A stretch of DNA of 64,000 bases from Rhodoluna sp. (GTDB taxonomy: Bacteria > Actinomycetota > Actinomycetes > Actinomycetales > Microbacteriaceae), in NCBI RefSeq assembly GCF_024639375.1, contig NZ_JAHEIM010000009.1, positions 17,392-81,391 of the forward strand. The letters are read 5' to 3'. Positions 56,414 to 64,000 of the stretch are shown here, in pieces. The notes under the pieces are model-generated. The model did not search any database, was not told the DNA's origin, and saw only the letters and a program-made list of their open reading frames with translations. Made by a program: the position numbers and the translations under genes. The first letter of the stretch is position 1. Every line of letters starts with the position of its first letter.

Positions 56414-59400
56414 TTAAACCGAGAAGTACTTGGCCTCTGGGTGGTGCAAAACCATTGCATCGGTTGATTGCTCAGGGTGCAACTGCAACTCCTCAGATAA
56501 AGTCACGCCAACCACTTCGGGCTTCAGGAGCTCAACCAATTTGATGCGATCTTCGAGATTTGGGCAAGCCGGGTATCCAAACGAATAACGTGCGCCACGA
56601 TATTCAAGTTTGAACAAACCATCGACAGCGGTTGGGTCTTCAGCCTTGAATCCAAGTTCTTCACGCACTCGTGCATGCCAGAATTCGGCGAGTGCTTCGG
56701 TGAGCTGCACCGACAAACCATGCAGTTCCAGGTAATTGCGGTAATCATTCTTGGCATACAGTTCGTTCGCTGCCTCAGAGACGCGATTTCCCATGGTGAC
56801 TAACTGAAATGGCACCACGTCGACAACGCCAGATTCCTTCGAGCGCACGAAGTCGCTCAAGCAGAAGTGACGATCGCGAGATTGGCGTGGGAATGTAAAG
56901 CGCATGCGTTCGGTGCCAGGTACTCCCCCTGAACCGCCGTCAGTCGCGCCTTCTGGACCATGGTGCAGAATCACTAAGTCATCGCCATCAGAAACAGCCG
57001 GGAAGTATCCGTAGACAACAGCAGCCTCTAACAGACCCTCGGTCTGGATTCGAGACAGCCACTCGCGCAAACGCGGGCGACCTTCGGTTTCGACCAACTC
57101 TTCATAGCTCGCACCATCTTCGGCGCGAGAAGGCTTTAGCCCCCATTGCCCCATGAATGTTGCACGCTCATCTAAGAAGCTCGAGTAATCGCGAAGCGGA
57201 ACACCCTTGACTACGCGGGTTCCCCAGAATGGCGGCGTTGGAACTTCGTTGTCTTCGGCAACATCCGAGCGATCTGGAATTAGATCTGGCTCTGTGCGAA
57301 TCAACAAACTCTTTGGTTTAACCACACGCTGCTTCAATGCAGGTAGTTCAACCGAAGTATCGCCTCGTTTGATCTTCACGAGCGCATCCATCAACTTCAA
57401 ACCTTCAAACGCGTCGCGCGCGTAACGAACTTGCCCCTCGTAAACCTCAGCCAAATCTTGCTCCACGAAGCTTCGAGTGAGTGCAGCGCCACCAAGAATT
57501 ACCGGCCACTTTGTAGAGACTCCACGCAGGTTCATTTCTTCGAGGTTTTCGCGCATGATCTGCGTTGACTTAACCAACAAACCGCTCATGCCGATCACAT
57601 CGACAGAATTCTCTTCTGCGGCTTTCAAAATTTCATTGATCGGCTGCTTGATGCCGATGTTGACCGTTTCAAAACCGTTGTTGCTAAGGATGATGTCGAC
57701 AAGGTTCTTGCCGATGTCGTGAACGTCACCACGAACAGTGGCCAACAGAATGCGACCTTTGCCGGTGTCTTCAGTTTTCTCGATTAGCGGCTCAAGGTGG
57801 GCAACCGCTGTCTTCATAACTTCAGCAGATTGCAGCACAAACGGAAGTTGCATCTCACCCTTGCCGAAAAGCTCGCCAACAATCTTCATGCCGTTGAGCA
57901 GGTGATCGTTGATGATTTGAAGAGCGGTCATGCCGACGGCAATCGCCTCGTCAAGGTCAGCCTCGAGACCCTTCTTTTCACCATCGATGATGCGGCGTTC
58001 GAGACGCTCGTTAAGTGGCATTGAAGCTAGTTCTTCAGCGCGACTCTGACGAGTGGCAGCGGAGTCAACTCCGCTGAAGACATCCAAGAATTGGGTCAAC
58101 GGGTCAAACGAGACGTTTCCGTCTTCGTCATAGGTGCGCTTGTCGTAGATCAAATCCATAGCGGCTTCGAGCTGCTGTGCTGGAATCTGGTTGAGCGGCA
58201 TGATGCGCGCAGCGTGGACGATGGCAGAGGTAAGGCCCGCCTGAACGCATTCGTGCAAAAAGACGGAGTTCAATACGTGACGCGCTGCTGGGCTCAAACC
58301 AAAAGATATGTTGCTAATTCCAAGTGTTGATTGAACCCCGGGGAAAGCTTCATTCAATCGACGGATAGCTTCGATTGTTTCAATGCCGTCTCGGCGGGTT
58401 TCATCTTGGCCGGTAGCAATTGGAAAAGTAAGCGTGTCAACGGTGATGTCAACTAGGTTCATGCCCCAGTTACCTGTTAGGTCTTCAATTAGTCGTTTGG
58501 CGATTGCAAACTTGGTTTCAGCGGTGCGGGCTTGACCTTCTTCGTCGATTGTTAGCGCAACCACTGCGGCTCCGTGCTCACGAACTAGCGGCATGATTCG
58601 CGCAAAACGTGAAGTTGGCCCATCGCCATCTTCGTAGTTAACCGAGTTGATCATTGCGCGACCACCCATGCACTCAAGACCTGCTTCAAGCACAGCAGGC
58701 TCGGTCGAGTCGAGAACCAAAGGCAGCGTTGTTGAGGTTGCCAGTCGGCTCACTAGTTCGCGAGCGTCTTCAACGCCATTGCGGCCAACATAGTCAACAC
58801 AAACATCGAGTGCGTGTGCGCCCTCTCGGGTTTGCGAACGAGCAATTTCAAGGCACTCTTCCCAATTGCCAGCCAACATAGCATCACGGAAAGCTTTTGA
58901 ACCGTTCGCGTTGGTGCGTTCGCCAATTGAAAGGTAAGTCATGGTTTGGTCAAACGGCTGGTGCTGATACAAACTCGCCAAACCTGGTTCGCTTACCAAA
59001 GCCGGCCGGTGTGGAGTTTTGCCCTTAACCGCTTCGGCCAACTGCATGATGTGTGCAGGCGTGGTGCCACAGCAACCACCAACAAGCCCAGCTCCGTAAT
59101 CATTCACAAACTGCAACTGAGCCGTTGCCAATTCGTTTGGCGTAAGTGGGTAGTGCGCACCATGTGCGCCAAGAATTGGAAGTCCCGCGTTTGGCATGAC
59201 CACGACTGGAAGCTGTGAGAATTTCGCCAGGTAGCGAAGGTGTTCGCTCATCTCGGTAGGGCCGGTGGCGCAGTTCAGACCAATTGCGTCAATGCCTAGT
59301 GCGCTCAACGCAGTAAGTGCCGCACCGATTTCAGAACCAAGCAACATGGTTCCAGTCGTTTCAATCGTCACCGAAACCAATACTGGAATGTAAATTCCAA

Positions 59401-59950
59401 GTTCCGCCATCGCACGCTTTGAACCGATTACCGCGCTCTTCGCCTGCAGCAAATCCTGAGCGGTTTCAATCAAAATTGCGTCGGCACCGCCGCGGATAAG
59501 ACCCAGCGCCTCGAGCTTGTAGGCGTCACGCAGCACTGAGAACTTCTCGTGCCCGAGGCTCGGCAGCTTGGTGCCAGGACCAACCGAACCAAGAACCCAG
59601 CGAGGCTTGTCTGCGGTGCTGAAATCGTCGGCAATTTCACGAGCCAAAACCGCACCCGCGTAGGCCAGCTCTTCAATGCGATCTTCAATGCCATACTCAG
59701 CAAGGTTTGCGAAGTTCGCACCGAAAGTGTTGGTTTCAATGGCCTCTGAACCCGACTTCAAATACTGAGCGTGAATGCTCTTGATTAGCTCGGGGCGCGT
59801 GACGTTGAGAATTTCGTTGCAGCCCTCGTGCCCCTGAAAGTCATCGAGGGTTGGGCTAGCCTCTTGAATCATGGTTCCCATGGCGCCGTCGGCCACAACA
59901 ACGCGACTGCGAACGGCTTCGATTAGGGCTTGGGAACGAGGAGCAAACAT
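56414..59950 (-). CDS. metH: Cobalamin-dependent methionine synthase
   Basis: 1178 aa; VVADGAMGTMIQ, GLVGGCCGTTPAHI, TVRGDVHDIGKNLVDIILSNNGFETVNIG (B12-binding), C-terminal activation domain. Confidence 0.97.
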   Translation of the reverse strand: MFAPRSQALIEAVRSRVVVADGAMGTMIQEASPTLDDFQGHEGCNEILNVTRPELIKSIHAQYLKSGSEAIETNTFGANFANLAEYGIEDRIEELAYAGAVLAREIADDFSTADKPRWVLGSVGPGTKLPSLGHEKFSVLRDAYKLEALGLIRGGADAILIETAQDLLQAKSAVIGSKRAMAELGIYIPVLVSVTIETTGTMLLGSEIGAALTALSALGIDAIGLNCATGPTEMSEHLRYLAKFSQLPVVVMPNAGLPILGAHGAHYPLTPNELATAQLQFVNDYGAGLVGGCCGTTPAHIMQLAEAVKGKTPHRPALVSEPGLASLYQHQPFDQTMTYLSIGERTNANGSKAFRDAMLAGNWEECLEIARSQTREGAHALDVCVDYVGRNGVEDARELVSRLATSTTLPLVLDSTEPAVLEAGLECMGGRAMINSVNYEDGDGPTSRFARIMPLVREHGAAVVALTIDEEGQARTAETKFAIAKRLIEDLTGNWGMNLVDITVDTLTFPIATGQDETRRDGIETIEAIRRLNEAFPGVQSTLGISNISFGLSPAARHVLNSVFLHECVQAGLTSAIVHAARIMPLNQIPAQQLEAAMDLIYDKRTYDEDGNVSFDPLTQFLDVFSGVDSAATRQSRAEELASMPLNERLERRIIDGEKKGLEADLDEAIAVGMTALQIINDHLLNGMKIVGELFGKGEMQLPFVLQSAEVMKTAVAHLEPLIEKTEDTGKGRILLATVRGDVHDIGKNLVDIILSNNGFETVNIGIKQPINEILKAAEENSVDVIGMSGLLVKSTQIMRENLEEMNLRGVSTKWPVILGGAALTRSFVEQDLAEVYEGQVRYARDAFEGLKLMDALVKIKRGDTSVELPALKQRVVKPKSLLIRTEPDLIPDRSDVAEDNEVPTPPFWGTRVVKGVPLRDYSSFLDERATFMGQWGLKPSRAEDGASYEELVETEGRPRLREWLSRIQTEGLLEAAVVYGYFPAVSDGDDLVILHHGPEGATDGGSGGVPGTERMRFTFPRQSRDRHFCLSDFVRSKESGVVDVVPFQLVTMGNRVSEAANELYAKNDYRNYLELHGLSVQLTEALAEFWHARVREELGFKAEDPTAVDGLFKLEYRGARYSFGYPACPNLEDRIKLVELLKPEVVGVTLSEELQLHPEQSTDAMVLHHPEAKYFSV

Positions 59951-59993
59951 AGGCCCTTAGTCTACCTGAGCCTTATTGGCTGAGTCAGGCCGA

Positions 59994-60008
59994 TATACTT
60001 ATCGGATG
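59994..60008 (+). promoter_or_regulatory. Candidate -10 element of a leaderless metF promoter
   Basis: TATACT (59994-59999), 6 nt, then ATG at 60006. Confidence 0.4.
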
Positions 60009-60923
60009 CCCGAGATCAACTTGCTTCGAACCGACACAATTGCTGTGGGTTCCGTCTGCAATATCACCGAGACCTTGGCTGCTCGAGCAAACCAAAATCA
60101 ACCAACCCTGTCTTTTGAATTTTTTCCACCTAAGGATGAGGTTGGAGAGGCTAACCTCTGGGCTGCGTTCGACAAACTTGCTGAAGTAAAGCCTGACTTT
60201 GTTTCAGTGACTTATGGAGCCGGAGGCTCAAACCGCGAGCGTTCACTCGCGATTGTTGACCGAATGGCCAAGGATGTAATGACCATTGGTCACCTTACTT
60301 GTGTGGGAAGCACCCGAACTGGCACCTCAAAAATCATCAAGCACTTCGAAGATGCAGGCGTGGCAGCAATTCTGGCGTTGCGTGGCGATTCACCTAAGGA
60401 TGACCCTGACGCTTTGGAAAAGGGTGAGCTTAAGACCGCCCTTGAACTAGTTCAGCTAGCTCACGAAGTCACTTCACTCGAGGTTGGTGTCGCGGCATTT
60501 CCTGAGGTGCACCCAGAATCAGCGCACATGCAACACGACGCGATGGTGTTGGCCCTCAAGCAACAAGCCGGAGCCAGTTTTGCAATGACTCAGCTCTTCT
60601 TCACAGTTGAGGCCTACACCGATTTGATTGAAGCATCGTCGGCAGCCGGTGCTGATATGCCGATCATCCCGGGTGTCATGCCAATTGCAAACGCCAAGCA
60701 GGTCATTCGCATGGCGGCTATGTCGGGCGCCCACATCCCGCCAAAACTGATGCAACAGCTTGAAGATGCAGATGAAGTGACCGCTCGCAAAATTGGCATG
60801 GACTACATCACTCAGCTTTCGCTCGACCTAATCAAAGTCGGCGCTCCAGGCCTGCACATTTTCAGCCTTAACCAATCCGTGGCCGCTCTTGAACTAGCGC
60901 GTGGCGTCGGGCTGTGTCGCTAG
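60006..60923 (+). CDS. metF: Methylenetetrahydrofolate reductase
   Basis: LSFEFFPPKDEVGEANLW, FVSVTYGAGGSNRERSLAIV, HLTCVGSTR, ILALRGDSPKDD. Confidence 0.94.
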   Translation: MPEINLLRTDTIAVGSVCNITETLAARANQNQPTLSFEFFPPKDEVGEANLWAAFDKLAEVKPDFVSVTYGAGGSNRERSLAIVDRMAKDVMTIGHLTCVGSTRTGTSKIIKHFEDAGVAAILALRGDSPKDDPDALEKGELKTALELVQLAHEVTSLEVGVAAFPEVHPESAHMQHDAMVLALKQQAGASFAMTQLFFTVEAYTDLIEASSAAGADMPIIPGVMPIANAKQVIRMAAMSGAHIPPKLMQQLEDADEVTARKIGMDYITQLSLDLIKVGAPGLHIFSLNQSVAALELARGVGLCR

Positions 60924-60942
60924 TAGCGCCTAGTCTGAACGC

Positions 60943-61677
60943 GTGAACGATCAACAAGCCTTCGATTTCTCTTCGCCTCTGCCTGACTGGGCCAAGCAAT
61001 TTGCCGTATTCGACCTAGAAACCACCGGATTAGACCTCACTGATGCGCGCATCGTGACCGCGTGTGCCGTCGAGCTCGATGCTCAAGGCAATCAAGTTGG
61101 CAATAACACCGAGTGGTTGGCTGATCCGGCAATCGAGATTCCCACCCAAGCCAGTGACGTGCATGGCGTAACTACCGAGATTGCTCGTCGAGATGGTCGA
61201 CCAGCCACCGAAGTTGTTTCCGAAATTCTCGAAACCTTACGTGACTTCTTCAGCCGTGGATTGCCAGTGGTTGCCTACAACGCCCCTTACGACTTCACGA
61301 TTCTTCATTACGAGGCATTGCGCCACGGCCTCAATCCGCTAGAAAATCCAGGCCCGATCATCGACCCACTCGTTATTGACAAGTTCAAAGACAAATACCG
61401 CAAGGGCAAGCGCCGACTCGAGAACGCGGCCGAGTTCTATCAAGTTCCGCTAACCGACGCTCACAATGCCACCGCCGATGCGATAGCTGCCGGTCGTGTT
61501 GCTCAGGCTATCGCCAAGCGATTCGCGGCTGAATTGCCAAAGACCGCGGCAGAGCTGCACCAATTGCAAATCGGCTGGAGTGAAGCGATCGACGCTGACT
61601 TTGAGGCATACATGCGCCGCAGCGTGAACCCAGATTTCACCTCGACCCGAGGTTGGCCACTAAAACTCCAGGCATAA
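60943..61677 (+). CDS. DnaQ-like 3'-5' exonuclease
   Basis: FAVFDLETTGLDLTDARIVTACAVELD, VVAYNAPYDFTILHYEA, LTDAHNATADAIAAGRV. Confidence 0.92.
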   Translation: MNDQQAFDFSSPLPDWAKQFAVFDLETTGLDLTDARIVTACAVELDAQGNQVGNNTEWLADPAIEIPTQASDVHGVTTEIARRDGRPATEVVSEILETLRDFFSRGLPVVAYNAPYDFTILHYEALRHGLNPLENPGPIIDPLVIDKFKDKYRKGKRRLENAAEFYQVPLTDAHNATADAIAAGRVAQAIAKRFAAELPKTAAELHQLQIGWSEAIDADFEAYMRRSVNPDFTSTRGWPLKLQA

Positions 61678-61706
61678 AAAAATGGACCCCCTCGGGGTCC
61701 ATTTTT
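61678..61706. terminator. Bidirectional terminator between the exonuclease gene and rpmE2
   Basis: aaaaatggacccc-ctc-ggggtccattttt, perfect 13-bp stem. Confidence 0.93.
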
Positions 61707-61730
61707 CTAAGTTTCTGAGCTGGTGCTTTG

Positions 61731-61813
61731 GGCACCAAAACCCTGTGGCTAATTACTTGGGATTGGGCACCAAAACCCTGTGGCTAATTACTTGGAATTA
61801 GGCACCAAAACCC
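61731..61813. repeat. 35-bp-period tandem duplication of the rpmE2 3' end
   Basis: ggcaccaaaaccctgtggctaattacttggRattR at 61731 and 61766; third partial copy ggcaccaaaaccc at 61801-61813 is the rpmE2 C-terminal coding sequence. Confidence 0.92.
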
Positions 61814-62049
61814 TTGTAGCGAGCGTTGAAGCGCTCAACACGGCCTGCAGCATCCATGATGCGCTGCTTACCGGTGTAGAACGGGTGTGACTCTGAAGAG
61901 ATTTCAACGTCGAAGACTGGGTAGGTGTTGCCGTCTTCCCATTCGATGGTCTTGCTGCTCGAGATTGTTGAGCGAGTCAAGAACGAAACACCTGAGGCTA
62001 GGTCGCGGAATACGACGGTCTCGTACTTTGGGTGAATGTCAGCCTTCAT
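61798..62049 (-). CDS. rpmE2: 50S ribosomal protein L31 type B
   Basis: [83 protein letters not shown]; no CxxC. Confidence 0.96.
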   Translation of the reverse strand: MKADIHPKYETVVFRDLASGVSFLTRSTISSSKTIEWEDGNTYPVFDVEISSESHPFYTGKQRIMDAAGRVERFNARYKGFGA

Positions 62050-62143
62050 GCGGAACTCCGATTAGATAAAAGATTGGATTGTGCCATCGGCACTAAAGGA
62101 AAAGTATAACAGATGAAGGGCCCCGGGCAAAGCCTTTTTGAGG

Positions 62144-62929
62144 TTATCTGTGGGCTCGAACGGCGAATCTTCCGCCTTCTTGGCTCACCTGCAGGCCAAA
62201 TCCGAAGGCTTCTGAGATCTTTTCTGAGGTCAATGTTGACCCGATCTCGCCGGCGGAGAACACCTGGCCGTTGACCAAAATCAATGCGTGAGTGAAGCCA
62301 TTTGGAATCTCTTCAAGGTGGTGAGTCACCATCACCATGGCGGGCGCAGCCGGAGCCGACGCGTATTCGCCAATGATGGCGATGGTTTGCTCGCGGGCGG
62401 CCAAGTCAAGGCTTGCTACTGGCTCATCAAGCAGCAAAAGTTCAGGGTCAGGCATAACGGCGCGGGCAATTTGAGTGCGCTTGCGTTCTCCGTCGCTCAG
62501 GGTTCCAAACGCGCGGTCGGCGTAATCGGCCAATTGCCACTCACCCAGCACTCGACGAGCGCGACGTTCATCAATGTCTTCGTATTTTTCGTTCCATCGA
62601 CCAGTGACCGCATAACTGGCAGTCATCACTGCATTGAGAACGGTTTCGGAGTTAGGAATATGAGCCGCTTGGGCGCTCGATGCAAAACCGATGCGCGTGC
62701 GGAGCTCGAACACGTTAATTGCGCCAAGGCGCTGGCCTAAAACATCCGCGGTGCCATGCGATGGGTGTATCTGGGCCGCAGCGACTCGGAGCAAAGTGGT
62801 CTTGCCAGCACCGTTGGGGCCAACAATCACCCAGCGCTGGTTTGAACCAACCTGCCAGTCAATGTTGTTGAGAATGGCGCGCCCCTCGCGGATGACGCTC
62901 ACGTTATTCAGATTTATGACGCTGGACAT
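62144..62929 (-). CDS. ABC transporter ATP-binding protein
   Basis: Start MSSVINLNNVSVIREG; WVIVGPNGAGKTTLLRVAA, LSDGERKRTQIARAVMPDPELLLLDEPVASLD. Confidence 0.92.
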   Translation of the reverse strand: MSSVINLNNVSVIREGRAILNNIDWQVGSNQRWVIVGPNGAGKTTLLRVAAAQIHPSHGTADVLGQRLGAINVFELRTRIGFASSAQAAHIPNSETVLNAVMTASYAVTGRWNEKYEDIDERRARRVLGEWQLADYADRAFGTLSDGERKRTQIARAVMPDPELLLLDEPVASLDLAAREQTIAIIGEYASAPAAPAMVMVTHHLEEIPNGFTHALILVNGQVFSAGEIGSTLTSEKISEAFGFGLQVSQEGGRFAVRAHR

Positions 62930-62939
62930 GCCACTTAGC

Positions 62940-64000
62940 CTAGGCGATGCCGGCAATTGCCTTCTGATAGACGCGAATTGTTGTGTCGGCAATTGAATCC
63001 CAGCTGAAGTGGTCTTCAACGCGCTTGCGACCGGCAACGCCAAATTGTTCAATTTGCGGGTTAGCCAGCATTTCGTTCAACGCGTTCGCAAAGTCAGAGA
63101 CAAATTTGGCTTCATCCAATGGCTTACCGCTGCCGTCTTGCAACTGCTCAATTGGCACAAGCAAACCTGTTTCGCCATGAGAAACAACCTCTGGAATGCC
63201 GCCGGTTGCTGTTGCAACGACTGGTGTCTTGCAAGCCATGGCTTCGAGGTTCACAATTCCAAGTGGCTCGTAAATTGAAGGGCAAGCAAAAACAGTTGCC
63301 GCGGATAGCATCGCAATCAACTCTGGGCGTGACAGATGCTTTTCAACCCAAATCACGTTGTCGCGAATCTTGCGAAGTTCTTCGACAAGATCGGTGACCT
63401 CTTGCAAAATTTGCGGGGTGTCTGGTGCGCCTGCACAAAGCACTAGTTGCACATCCCCAGGAAGTTCGCGCGCGGCTTTTAGCAAATAAGGCAAGCCCTT
63501 TTGCATAGTGATGCGACCAACAAACAAAACTGATCGCTTATCTGGGTCAACGCCATTCGCGCGAACCAGGTCTGGGTTATCGGCAGCTTGAAAAGCTTCA
63601 AGGTCAATGCCGTTGTGCACGACAGAAACTTTGTTTTGGTCTAACTGCGGATACGCGCGAAGAATGTCTTTACGCATGCCATCTGAAACGGCGATGATTC
63701 CGGTTGCACCTTCGTAAGCGGTTCGTTCAACCCAAGAAGACAATCGGTACCCGCCGCCCAGCTGCTGCTCTTTCCATGGGCGTAATGGTTCAAGACTGTG
63801 TGCGGTGATCAAGTGCGGAATTCCATGCAAGCTTGATGCGACTTGACCAGCGAAGTTTGCATACCAAGTGTGAGTGTGAACCAGGTCTGCACCGGCGATA
63901 TCGGTGACCATCGACAAGTCGGTTGCCATGGTCTGCAACGCACCGTTCACCGTGTCGAATTCGCTCGTATGACGGTATGCGAATGTATCAGTTTCATTAC
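62940..64000 (-). CDS. glgA: Glycogen synthase-like glycosyltransferase, 5' end beyond window
   Basis: HTHTWYANFAGQVASSLHGIPHLITAHSLEPLRPWKEQQLGGGYRLSSWVER, VLFVGRITMQKGLPYLL, PSIYEPLGIVNLEAMACKTPVVATATGGIPEVV. Frame stays open (NETDTFAYRHTSEFDTVNGALQ) to the window edge. Confidence 0.9.
   Translation of the reverse strand, partial: NETDTFAYRHTSEFDTVNGALQTMATDLSMVTDIAGADLVHTHTWYANFAGQVASSLHGIPHLITAHSLEPLRPWKEQQLGGGYRLSSWVERTAYEGATGIIAVSDGMRKDILRAYPQLDQNKVSVVHNGIDLEAFQAADNPDLVRANGVDPDKRSVLFVGRITMQKGLPYLLKAARELPGDVQLVLCAGAPDTPQILQEVTDLVEELRKIRDNVIWVEKHLSRPELIAMLSAATVFACPSIYEPLGIVNLEAMACKTPVVATATGGIPEVVSHGETGLLVPIEQLQDGSGKPLDEAKFVSDFANALNEMLANPQIEQFGVAGRKRVEDHFSWDSIADTTIRVYQKAIAGIA

Noticed and set aside
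61731-61800. Stop-codon read-through extending L31 into the duplicated GFGA copies
   Set aside because: After the TAA the downstream copies are not in frame with the coding copy (next codons read FQVISHRVLVPNPK*), so no repeated GFGA peptide results.

Overview
This window is dense, mostly housekeeping chromosome of a moderate-GC actinobacterium. A Microbacteriaceae-like host is my inference from gene order and composition. Coding content includes: a TetR/alcohol dehydrogenase pair, a PhoX/DUF839 protein, thymidine kinase, an amino-acid ABC transporter with a GNAT and an NSAR/OSBS-type enolase, the FAS-II cluster (fabF-acpP-fabH-fabD-fasR) beside aceE and DUF3145, an NCS1-like permease, a Nif3/zinc-ribbon/RNase H cluster, ppgK-map-panB-ridA-nadE-glnA-glnE, qcrCAB-ctaE, trpD, rbpA, ppm/lnt, helY-tatC-tatA-pafBC, metH/metF, rpmE2 and a truncated glgA. 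RNA genes are tRNA-Val(TAC), tRNA-Leu(GAG) and RNase P RNA. I found no rRNA, CRISPR array, prophage or transposon. The main non-coding find is a full match to the actinobacterial XerCD dif consensus at 38310-38337, which marks the replication terminus. Other notable items are: a secreted Ig-like protein whose signal peptide joins the mature frame only by a -1 shift at TTTGGGG; a candidate D-amino-acid salvage cluster; an rbpA terminator hairpin inside the convergent ppm coding sequence; short tandem duplications at two gene ends (64-bp and 35-bp periods); and an NCS1-like permease with a ~250-aa acidic N-terminal extension. I did not find clear evidence of a wholly novel multi-gene system.
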